Below, piece by piece: positions 33,701-45,700 of a stretch of 64,000 nucleotides of DNA. The notes under the pieces are model-generated. The model was not told the DNA's origin. It saw only the letters and a program-made list of their open reading frames with translations, and made no database searches. Positions within the stretch are counted from its first letter, which is position 1. The number at the start of each line of letters is the position of its first letter. The position numbers and the translations under genes are program-made. The DNA comes from Diphasiastrum complanatum (Eukaryota; Streptophyta; Lycopodiopsida; Lycopodiales; Lycopodiaceae): positions 9,252,713-9,316,712 of the forward strand of contig CM055100.1 of NCBI GenBank assembly GCA_029204225.1. Reading direction: 5' to 3'.

Positions 33701-36700
33701 GAGGGCCGGGTGGGCGAGCATTGGGCATATCTGATTGCTTCAGGATTTCCGATGAGGAGAGAGAGAGGTTGTCTATTATGTACAGGCACGGTGCTACATC
33801 ATAGGTTTCCGGACAGGGACAGGGACAGGGACAAGGGGCAAGAGCAACTGTAGGTTCACAGGTATGCAGGCACGGCCTACTACAGGTGCAGAGCCTAGTA
33901 TAACACGTTCTGGGTAGGGTTTAAGTGCAGTGCATGGTCCAGGCAGGGCCACTCCAGTTCCACCCGCAGCAACAACAGGGCTTACTTCAGAGGGGAGAGC
34001 GTCACATGAGCAGGTTGGATCAGCAGCAGCGGGTCCTTCTCGTCTCTCCTCTTCTTCGGCGGCAGATGCAGCACATGGTTCAACAGGTCCTCCCAGAGAG
34101 AGTGATACACCCATAGGTCAGCCATCCGGTTCGCATGTTAGACCACGAGCGCCATGTGCACAGCAGAGAGAGGTTAGCCCCAGACAGCAGACCCTTGATC
34201 GATGCGGGTGGCAGAGAGAGCAGCAGGCCCGATGCACTCGACTTGCTGGCCAGTTCTTTTACGAGTGTGGCATTTCCTTTGCTGTTGCTGACACTTGGGT
34301 GTTCAGGGAGTTTTGCGCACAGATGGCAGCTGTGGATGCTACATGGACACCTCCCAGACGAGAGGCATTGCGAGGCAGGATGCTTCGTCAGGAGGAGGAG
34401 ACCATCACGCGGGAGCTGAGTTCCATTCGCTCAGCTTGGCAGATGTAAGTACTTTGTTTCCATAAACCCATTGCATGCGTTTAGGGTTGACTCGTGGTGC
34501 AATTTTTGCATTTGGCTAATGGGTGTTTTGTGGCAGGTATGGATGCACGATATTGAGTGATGGATGGACCGACATTCGTCGGCGATCCGTCATCAATGTC
34601 TTGGTTTCTTGCTTGCTTGGCACAGTATTCGTACGTGGCGTGGATGCCACTCGAGGTGGTGACGCCATCACAGCCGATTTCATATGGGAGGTTATTAGAG
34701 ATGTTATTGCTGACATTGGGGTGGAGCATGTGGTTCAGGTTGTCACGGACAACGCTTCGAACTGCAAGCAGATGGGAGAGATTATGATGAGGGAGCACCC
34801 CAGCATTGTGTGGACACCCTGTGCTGCGCATTGCATAGACTTGCTCATCCATGACCTGTGTGCACTTCCATGGATTAGAGAGGTATTGGTTTCTCCATTT
34901 GCTATGCTATCTTGATTGATGCCTGCTCCATGCTGCTAAACACATCTCAACTACTGTCTAAATTTTTTACTGGATGTCTGTGTTGCAGGTCACTTCTACG
35001 GCCATGCGCCTGGTCACTTTTGTTACCAGGAAGAGGCGTGTGCTAGCCCTATTCCGCACCTTCTCGCACCTAAACCTGAAGAAGCCAACACCCACACGCT
35101 TTGCGTTTTACTTTTTGGTGCTAGAGCGATTAGTAGTAGTGAAGGACGCATTGCGGCGGATGGTTTCCAGCGAGTCCTTCCGAGAGTTCATGGACGTCCC
35201 ACATGTGGCGTTTGTCCGGTCCACTGTGTTCGGTAAGCAGTTCTGGACAGATGCTGAGGAGATTACTGGGGTCCTTCTACCCATTTTCAGAGTGCTGCAC
35301 CTGGTAGACCGTGAGGGGTGCACTCTCGGCCTCATTTACGAGTTCATGGACCGCATCGGCGAGAGGATTCTAACGTCAGCCTTGGTCGAGCACAGGTATG
35401 ACTCTTTAGTGTCTAGTTTGTTGTTTCTCACTCAAGTCTGATTCGTTTCTTTTTTTGCTATGGCAGCTATGGTTACATGAGTGTTGTAATTTGTCTGCTG
35501 CAGGAGGCGTGAGATCTCACGTATCTGGGAGGCCAGATGGGACTACTTCCACCGACCCATCCACGCCGTAGCCCACATATTGAACCCCTTGTGGCGCGAG
35601 ACTCGGGATCAGGACGATCGAGAGCTGCACCGGGGATGGGTGGAGTACACGGAGCGCGTATGGCCTGGATCAGGTACGTGTGATGAATTGCTTGGTAGGC
35701 TAAGTACTGCAGTGGTGACTGTAGTGTGCTCATTGCTAGTGTGTGAATTCAAGAGGACTTACATGAGCCATGTTTTTCCTTTTGCCAACAGGTCCGATGC
35801 TCACTAACATTGCATACCGGCTGCTGATCTTTGAGCGCTACCAGTTTCCTTTCGATGGAGAGCAGAGTTGGCAGAGGGAGGATATATTGAGGCCTGTTTC
35901 ATGGTGGGGCTACCATGGGCGCGGCACAGGTGACCTGCGACGACTGGCCGAGAGAGTCCTTGCACAGGACTGTTCAGCAGGAGCTTGCGAACGAAATTGG
36001 AGCACCTGGGCCTTGTATCACACGCAGAAGAGGAACAGGTTGTCCATCGAGCAGTGTAGGCCGTTGGTGTTTGTGAACACCAACGGCCGTATGCTGAGGC
36101 GCACACGAGGAGGGGGACAGATGCTCGAGGTGAGTCACATCATCACCCCCTGTTTCTTGCTATGCTTTGACGAACTGAATTGCTTTCAAATTATGCAATG
36201 AATTGCTGACAACAATGTATTGTTTTTGGTTGCTGGTGAACCCTGACACTTGCTTGGTGGATTCGGCAGCAGCTGCTCCTCAGGCACCACCCACGCAGGA
36301 GGAGATGGATGATGAGATCTATAGAGAGTTATATAGACAGGCGCAGGCTGACGCACGGGCTCTACGCCGTTCAAGGAGGGCAGACAGGCAGAGGGATAGG
36401 GCTGGGGAGGGGGATGATGAGGGCTTGGAGGGTGGAGAGGAGCTCGGGGTTGACTATCAGGAGGAGGAGGAGTGGGTTGAGGGGGATACGGAGCAGGATG
36501 AGGAGATGGGCGTGGAGGCACAGGGGGATGACCTGGTTGACTTGCTGGTGGACCTTGATGCGGAGACAGAGGAGGAGCCAGCCATTCTTGCACGTAGGCC
36601 TAGGGGAGACCTAGTGAAGGACAAATATATAATTATTCAAGTTGAAATCCTGCAATCTTTTGGCAATAAGGTCCAAAATCAAAGTACCTCACTCCAATGA

Positions 36701-39700
36701 ACTAAGTTCATCATCGACAAAGTTTGTGTGAATCCCTGTTTTCCACTTGGGAGTGCTTCTAAACTATGTCAAACTAGAAGACATTGAACATCCTTGTTTG
36801 CCTCTCAATTACACATTCACAACATGTGGAATCGTGTCTGGTCGAAACCTTCAAGAGAATTTTAGCATTTCTTTTCTAGGAATATACCAATACTGTCTTT
36901 GTTCAACCCATATTCAGAGAGAGTTTAAGCTATTTGAAAGTAACCAAAAGTACCATACATTGAATTTATAGATGTATTTTTGATGTATAAATGGATTTTC
37001 AATGCCTAAATAATTTATCTAAGGCAGCCTAATGTCATTTTCTTTTTTCCACTAATTTAATTTAATTCATTTTTAATTTTAATTTTTTGAAAACAAGCAC
37101 TTTTCAAATTCTTTTTTTGGGTTATGTTTTGAATTAGAATGAGTTTGGAACGTCCTTTGTTTTGGACCATGCCTATATTCAATAAACTATGATAATTGTA
37201 CAAGTTTATAATTATAATGAGTTTTATTTCAGTATCAAAATTCTCACACCATCTTTAGAAATAGTCATGTAAAAGTCCATCCCAAAAGAAACGTTGTAAC
37301 AGGTTCTTTACGTGATTTACTTCTTCTTCAATAAGATCAAGAACATAGTTTCTTTGAAATGTGTTTCACTCAATGAGACTCTGTTTTGAAAGGGTTTGTT
37401 TCAAATGGATTGTTTGAAATGGATTTTCAATAGATGAAATGGTTTACTTTAAAGAAGCCTTTTTTTCTTGATCTTTTGGGTATTAAACAATCCCATTGCT
37501 ATTTTTAGTATTGCTCTTTTTTTGTTTCTTTTGGGGAGTTTGTGAGGGTAGCGAATGAGAGAGATCATAGATTAAAATCTAGACTGTGCTTGAAACTTGT
37601 AAGTTGAGGGAAAGAGAGTGTGAGGAAGAGAGAACTTAGAAGTTAGTGTAGTGTTATCATAGATGCAACGTGTTTCTGAAACACAGTTTAGAATCGCAGT
37701 TCAAAAACGCGTTTCGGGAATTTTCCAAAAAATTTTAGAAACATTTTTTTTTTTTTGGTTTTTTTTGGGCAATATGGGTATCAGATGAAAGCTCCGATTA
37801 AGAGCATTTTTACCGTGTAGTTTGCCGATTGTTTCGGGTGCAGGATGGTCCAATTTAGGTGCATCAATCCTATTATAATTGACAACAGAATTTAGTGTAG
37901 AGAAGAAACAATGAACATGAATCTGAAATTCTGATTATATATGATGGTGCTATCTAAGCATGCACCCTGGAGAGGGCTTCAATGGCGATCTAGAATAGAC
38001 TTTGGATGACTGATCTACACATTAACAGAATGCTGAGAGAGTGAACAGCCAAAGGACCTAGGGGATGCGAAACACCAAAAAGCCCCCAAACCCCCCACCG
38101 GGGGGCTAGCCCCCCGAACCCCCTGAGCATTTATTGAAAACCAGAGCAAATAACAACCAAATAGCTATTGAAAATAAGATCTGTTTGTGCCCCATCTACT
38201 GCACTTTGAGAGGCAAAACGTTGGTTTGACCATTGATCCCCTAAAAAAATCTGAGCCATAAGCTATTTTTCCAATGTTTTTTTTTTGAACGATTTTGGGT
38301 TACAAATCCCGTTTCTGAGAAATGTAGTTTCAGAAACGTGTTTGCCCAGAAACGCGTGTCGGTGCAACTATTAGTTATAGGATCAGCTTTAGAACTTAGA
38401 TTATAGAACTTAGATTAGCGTGTTTTTGCCATAATAGAAAGCTAGAATTAAAATTCCCCCCAAAAGAAAGAGAAACCCTAAAATCTTTGACAATTTTTCC
38501 CCACGGTGGCTGATTCTTTCTCATTTCAAACCATCAATGTATGTTCTATGTAGTATGGATCGTGACATTAAGTATTAGGTGGGACTCTAGAGTTTCGACT
38601 CTCGAGTCGTTGATTAATAATAATCTACATTGCCTAGACATTTAAAAGGGATTGGTCATAATAGAAGGCTAGAAATAAATCCCCCCTCCAAGGAACTCTA
38701 AAACCACCTTGTTGTTTCTTCCCATTTCAAACTATTTGATCTTATTTACAAAGTTTGTTCTCTCATATCACTGGACCTTAGTTGCCCGTTCCGTTCTGGA
38801 ACGCGTTCCGTTCCAGAACTTCACCCAATTTAAAAAAAAAAAACATTTCGTTTTAACAAAGACTGAAAGCTATATAATCAAGTTTTTGCAGGAAATCAAC
38901 CCAGATTTGGATTGCCAGGTAGCTAATACGTGAAGTTGATGGGCGGGATGATTGTTTGACTATCGGAGATGAACGCAATCATTTGCTCAACAGAAAACCT
39001 GCGTGCGAACTATTTGTTTGTCTGAAGGATTTCATAGATGATTGCTGTTGCAACATGCTCAGAATACGTCCTCCAGAAAGCATGCTAACCCAAACGTAGA
39101 TATTTTTGTTGCAGACTTCTTATTCTGAATTCTTCAAAAAATATAGAATGTAACGTTATTAGAAGCAAAGGGATTGAATGTAACCATAGAAGCCAGGGTT
39201 CCCAGAACCGTGGGTTCTGAGAATCGTAGACAAACAAACAGGATTACATGTATCAGCGATCCCTGTTGTATTGTCTATGAAAAAAAAGTGCCAGCATGAG
39301 CGTCCCTCAGTGTATTACAAGGAAGATGGCGGTCAGTTTAACACATGTATTTTTATTTTTAATAAATCGTTCCAACCTAGTACGTTTCGAAACATACGGA
39401 ATGGAACGTTCCGACCCATTTTGGTCGGAACGGGCTTCTAAGCACTGGACAACTAGCTGTGATTCCTTTGAAAATTTTCTGTAACACCACATTGGTTTGA
39501 GATGTACACATATTGTTATTGTGATTCTGTTAAGGGACTGGATAATGCCAGAGGTCACCCATAATTTATAACTCAGTGTGCCAGGCATGGGTGCAGCTCT
39601 GGAGGAATGTTTGTGTTATTTACTTCTCTGGCATACTGAGAATGTTTGTCTGGTTCTTCTTTGTACAGTGTTCCAGTGTGGTGCCCATGGGAGGTGATGT

Positions 39701-42700
39701 TGGAGCTTTGCTCAGTGAATCAGGCTGGCTCTTTGTCGGGTTGCCAAACGAAGTCAAGGTAGCAATTTTATACTTTCTGATTATTGAAGGCTTCAATGAT
39801 ATAGCAAAAAGAGTGATATAGCAAAAAGAGGTGATTGTGTAAACCTCTAATTTGAACTAGTGATTGGTTGAACTGCATGAAGTCCTTTTTTGTCTCGTAT
39901 ATTCCTTTCTTCAGTTGAGTTTGTTTTATTGTAAAAACTGTTCCACTTTACCCATGGTTTGATTTTTGTACCAAGGGGGGTGGTTGTTTTATTTTTGTGA
40001 AAGTTGGCTTACTGTTTATATATTTTTGATGTGATCCTATATGCAGGCCTGGAACATGCAGACAGCTGCCCAGCAAAGTTTGAGTGGGCCGAAAGGCCAA
40101 GTGCATGCTCTAGCAATCATTAGCGACTTGCTCTTTGCCGGTTCGCAGGTTGCTTTCTTTTTTTGGACTCTCTAACTAGTCAGTGACTAATACACTTGGG
40201 ACACATTGCAAGTTCGCTTCTTTCTTTTCAGAAATCACAACACTTCTCTAATTTCTACTAGTGGCATTCACATTCCTAAGGAGGAAAGAGATAAACTTGA
40301 CGTAAAAGTGTGAAAGTGCATCTTCTTAGGTCAAGTTTTTTCTGAAAGTCGCCATTTTGAGGCTGTGATGATTGCACACCAGCAGCTGATGGTTTGGTAT
40401 AGTTCAAGATTTCTTGTTTCTTTGGGGAGCATGTTCATTTTCTCCATTGAAACCTGTAGGATTAAGTTCGTATAGTGCTTGTGCTCAGGGTCAGCAATCC
40501 TTGGCACTGGCTATAGTGCTAGTTTATTTTTGAGAAGTATTGCTTTTCTGAGAAGCTTTGGAAATAAGCCATCAGGTGGACATATTTTGTTGTTTTGTTC
40601 AGAGTCATCAGATTACCTTCAATTTAGTTGTTAGTCAGGAAGCAGTTGGAATCAAATGTTGCACGGTCTCATGGGATAAATGGTGTGATGGACAACAAGC
40701 TCAAGTGACTCTTATGGTTTGGAAGCAGGATGGTAGCATTTTGGCATGGAAGTTCAACTTTGCTCTGAATGCTTTTGAGCCTGCTGCAAGCCTGTGGGGA
40801 CATACTGGGGCAGTCATTGCATTGCAAACTGCTGGAGGTCGGCTGTATTCGGGCTCAATGGACAAATCGATCATGGTAATTAGATGCAGCTCACTTCTTT
40901 TGAGCCTAGTTTTGAATACTGAAAAATATTTGTTGTCTTTTTTGAGTCTACACTAAGCTGATTTGCAGTTCTTGCTTTTTATGTAGGAATTTTTGTATCC
41001 TACATTTGACGAGTACTGTTGAAAAGTAATGCCTATTTTACCCCTTGGCTAAGCACTAGTTAAGTTGTAAGTTGTACATAACTCATGGGGCATGTTTTAA
41101 CTAAATACATGAGACCTCCCTTTTGTAAGTTTAGTAAATTAGTGCAAGTGGCCCACTTGGCCAAGTAGCTCATTCCTCTGGTTGACACCTAGACTTTCCA
41201 TGCATGTAAAGGAGGTGCTTGCCTCACAAGGGATTTGGAGGACCCACGCCCTCCTCTCTCTCTCTAGCAATTCATTTCTTCTTCTAACTTTTGGTGTTGT
41301 GAGGTGCTTATGCAATTCTCCTTGTATGTGATGTTTTCCATAGCTATGTTTCTCAAGCTTTCGTAGTTGATCTAGTATTGAAGTTAAGATACTCCATAGC
41401 TGGGTCTTGCAAATCATCATGGTATCAGAGCAGGTTGTCTAGCCTGTGAGTCTGTGAGTGAGAGAAACTTCAGTGCTTAGATTCTTGAGAAGATTCTCAT
41501 CTTCTACAAGCACCTCAATCTTGAAAGAGGGAGCTTTTGATCTACAGGTGTCAGATCAGGTTGAGTCTTGTACTGTTGGAGAGCTATTGGCAAGGGGAGT
41601 AGGATGATCCAAAAACTTTCTAAATCTGGCTAAGTTTTGGGGAGTCTTTCTGGAGGAGCTTACACAAAAGTAGGGCGCACTTTCTGTAGGGGCTTCTGGT
41701 TTCTATTCCACTGGGGTCTAGTGCTTGTGCTAGTGAGGCCATACCAAGTGGCAAAGACAAAAGCAGGAGCTGAAGGGTTGCCTTGAAGTGGCTACATACC
41801 CTAGTTTGGGGTCAAACCCTAGTTGCTGGAAGTTGTTTCTTTTCTGATCTTTTTCAGGTTGAGCTTCTGTTTGAGCACAGATTATAGCATGGCTAGTCTT
41901 GGGGAGAGTTCCTAGGTGAATCTAGCAAACTAGATGGCACAAACTACAAAGTGTGGAAGTTCAAGATGGCTAATATCTTGATGGACAAGAATTGCTGGGA
42001 GGTGATGGCAGGTACAGAGCCTGTACCAAGATCTGATCCTAAATTGAAGGACTACATGAACAGGAGACAGAAAGCTCATAGGATAATCAATCTTTCTGTC
42101 AAGGACAATATTATTCCTCACATTTGCAATTCAAGGGATGCAGCGGATGCTTGGACTATTCTGAAGTCTATGTTTGAAACAGTGGATTCAGCCAAGCTGG
42201 TGTATTTGCAAAACAGGTTACATACTCTCAAGATGGAAGCAGGTGCAACAATTGGTGATCATATCACAAAGGTCAAGTACTGAATGGACCAGCTTGCTTT
42301 AGTTGGAGAGAAAGTAAGTGACAAGAGTATTGTCCCCATAGTCTTGAACAACTTGTCATTCAACTATCAAGACTATGTGATGTCCCTTTCTGCTAGGGAG
42401 AAACTCCCAACCTTTGGGGAGTTATGTGGTCTTCTTTTACAGGAGGAGATGAGAAGGAAGAATCTTTCTGAAAGGGAAGATAATCCAGAACATGCATTTG
42501 CTTTTAAGAAGAAGCAAAACTTTCAGAAGAAAGGCAAAGGCAAAAAGAAGAACTCAAAGCAAAGCTTGGAGCAGCAGGTGTCCAAGTTATAGGTTGGAGA
42601 GGAGTCAAGCACAAATTCCTCATCTACACCCAAGAGGAAGGGCAACTGCAACTATTGTGGCAAGTATGGGCATTTTGCTTTTGAATGCAAGAAGAAGCAA

Positions 42701-45700
42701 AGTGATCAGAAGGAGGGAAAGAACCAGCAGGGTCACTTTGTTGACAAAGTTGCAGAGGAGGAGCAATATGGTGGGCTTGAACTATTCACCGCAGCCCTAT
42801 CATCTGAATCCACATTTGGTGGATGGTACATTGATTCTGGAGCCTCAAAGCACATGACATCTCATAGAGATTGGTTCAACACCTATGAGGAGACAGGAGA
42901 TGGTCAGCATGTATGCCGTGAGGGGCAAAGGCACAATCGCAGTACAACTGTCATCAGGTGAGGTGAAGGAAATCAAGAGTGTGTTGCATGTACCAGGGTT
43001 GGCTAAGAACTTGCTATCTGTTGGTGCCATTACCAAACAAAACATGGTGGTAGAGTTTGACGAATCTACATGTTTGGTAAAAGACAAAGATCAAAGCTTC
43101 AAGGTGGTAGCCAAGGGAATGCAAGAAGGAGGTCTTTACAAGCTTTACACAACCATTCCTACTAATTGTTGCGCCGGCGCCTCAAAGGGCGCTGGGACTT
43201 GAGCGGTTTCCCCAACACGCGCTTAAGTCTAACATTCATCCATCATGCACTTACGTAAAAGCCAACTCAGAAACGTAACAAGCTTAACCATTCAGACTTA
43301 AGAAAACTGGAATCCCAACCAACCCGAAAGCCAACTCAGAATCCGTCCCCAAAAGGTAACCAAAGGCAAAGACAAGCCACACATGAAACCCAAGGCATAG
43401 TGGTCGCCAAACTGACCGATTGGCATAGCGGCAAGCCCCATGTCGATGACAGGGACCCTTAGGCGCCAACGACGCAAAAAGGTTGTAGTAAGGGTCCTTC
43501 CACTTGGACCAGTCCCGGAGGCGAAACCGAAATGGTAATCATCCCCAAGGATCAACTTTATTAGATTTTGAAGAGGTTACATTCATACATAGACTGACCG
43601 GTCTCGGGCCCACCAACACGTGCTGGGCATTGTGCCTGGCTCGTGCTGGTAGAGGGAGCTGAGACCTGGCGACTGGATTCCTGGCGCTGGTTGAGCTGCC
43701 CAAGTTTCTGTCTGCCGGACTCCCCCTATAGTTCTGCTGTGATTCGGCGCACCCCCTCTGTTCTGAAACATAGTGCTTTCTGGTAAAGCACGCTTTTTGG
43801 GACTTAGTTTTTATTTTGCTGATTAAGCCTGGCAAGCCTGGCAGAATCAGTCTGGCTTCCAGACATGGGTCCCGGGAGCCGTTCCGGTGGCAGAATCAAC
43901 TTGCTTCCTGACTAGGCCATGACTCGAGCTCCAGAGCTAGCTCATGACTTGTAACTACTTGACTGGCTCACCACAGGTCGGAGGCTCAGTCCTTGACGTT
44001 CTAACTTGCTCTGGGACCTTAGGGAGCGTCACCCCTTAGAGTCTTACAGGGCACGTTGGGTGCACTTGAGTCAGCTTTACAACACTAATCGGGAGAAGCT
44101 TTGGCACGAGAGATATGGTCATTTGAGCTATAAAAGTTTGCAAGTTTTGAACAAGCACAACATGGTAGTAGATCTTCCTAGCATTAAGTCTTCTTCAGAT
44201 ACATGTGAGGCTTGTTCACTAGGAAAGCAATAGAGGAAAAAGTTTCCAAAGGAAAAAACTACCAGGGCCAAGGAAATTCTTGAGCTTGTGCATTCAGATT
44301 TATGCGGTCCCATGCAGGTCAAATCAGCAGGGGGGGCATACTATCTCATGACCTTCGTAGATGATTTCTCACGGAAGGTATGGGTCTATTTTCTTAAGCT
44401 GAAATTTGAAGCGTTCAAATACTTCAAACAGTGGAAAGCTATGGTGGAAGACCACACGAGGAAGAGGTTAAAGACTCTCAGGTCAGATAAGGGTGGTGAG
44501 TATATTTCTGATGAGTTCAAAGATCTTTGCAAAGCATGTGGGATAAAGAGACAGTTTACTGCTCCACATACACCGTAGTAGAATGGCGTGGCTGAGCGGA
44601 AAAACAGGTCTAATAGTTGAGTGTGCAAGGAGCATGCTCAAGGCAAAGAAGTTGCCAAATTCTTTTTGGGCAGAAGCGGTAGCAACTGCTATTTTTCTAT
44701 TGAATAGAAGTCCAACCAAAGCAGTTGAAGTAGTCACGCCAGAAGAAGCATATAGTGGCAACAAGCCCAAAGTGGGTAGCCTACGAGTATTTGGGTGTAC
44801 ACCATATGCACATATACCAAAGGACTTGCGGAAGAAACTTGATACAAAATCCGTGAAGTGTATCTTCCTTGGGTATAGTGAAGGTGACTATGATGAGACA
44901 TTCGCACCTGTTGCTAAGATGACATCTATCAGGACCGTTTTGGCCATAGCCTCATATTTTGATTGGGATGTCCATCAAATGGATGCCAAGAGTGCCTTTC
45001 TTAATGGGCACCTACAGGAGGAGGTTTACATGGAACAATCGCAAGGGTTTGAGATAACAGGCAAGGAGAATCTGGTTTGTAGGCTTAGGAAAGCCTTGTA
45101 TGGGCTTAAACAGGCGCCAAGGGCTTGGTATAGCCGAATTGACGAGTACTTTGCAAGGCAAGGGTTTGAAAAGAGTAAGTCTGATTGCAATCTTTATGTC
45201 TTCAGGGAAGGAGAAGACTTTGTGGTTGTTGTGATCTATGTGGATGATCTACTCATCACGGGAAGCAATAAGAAGCTTATTGCTTGTGTTAAGAAGCATC
45301 TTTCTAGCGAGGAGATGAAAGATTTGGGTTTGCTACACTATTGCCTAGGAGTTGAGGTTTGGAAAGGGAAGCGTTGTCTTTTTATCTCACAGGCAAAGTA
45401 TGCATAGAAATTATTGAAGAGGTTTAACATGCAAGAAAGCAAACCAATCAGCACACCCATGGATGCAAGCAACAAGCCATCAAAAGATGATGGTCCAGCA
45501 TTTGCAGATGAGACGCTCTATCGTCAATTGGTGGGCAACCTGATTTACCTTACTACCACCAGACCAGATATTGCTTATGCAGTTGGGATCGCAAGTCAAT
45601 TCATGAGTAAGCCTACCGAAGCACATTGGAAGGCAGCCAAGCGGATCCTACGATATGTGAGAGGGACAATGACTTATGGGATTGGATACACAGATGACGG

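Noticed and set aside
36186-36593. Proline-rich 135-codon frame on the minus strand
   Set aside because: It is antisense to the acidic-tail exon of hAT copy A; the plus-strand frame is the one supported by splice sites and by copy B.
43284-43835. Several minus-strand frames of 60-98 codons
   Set aside because: They lie in the 918-bp LTR-like insertion, show no domain and are explained by its higher GC content.
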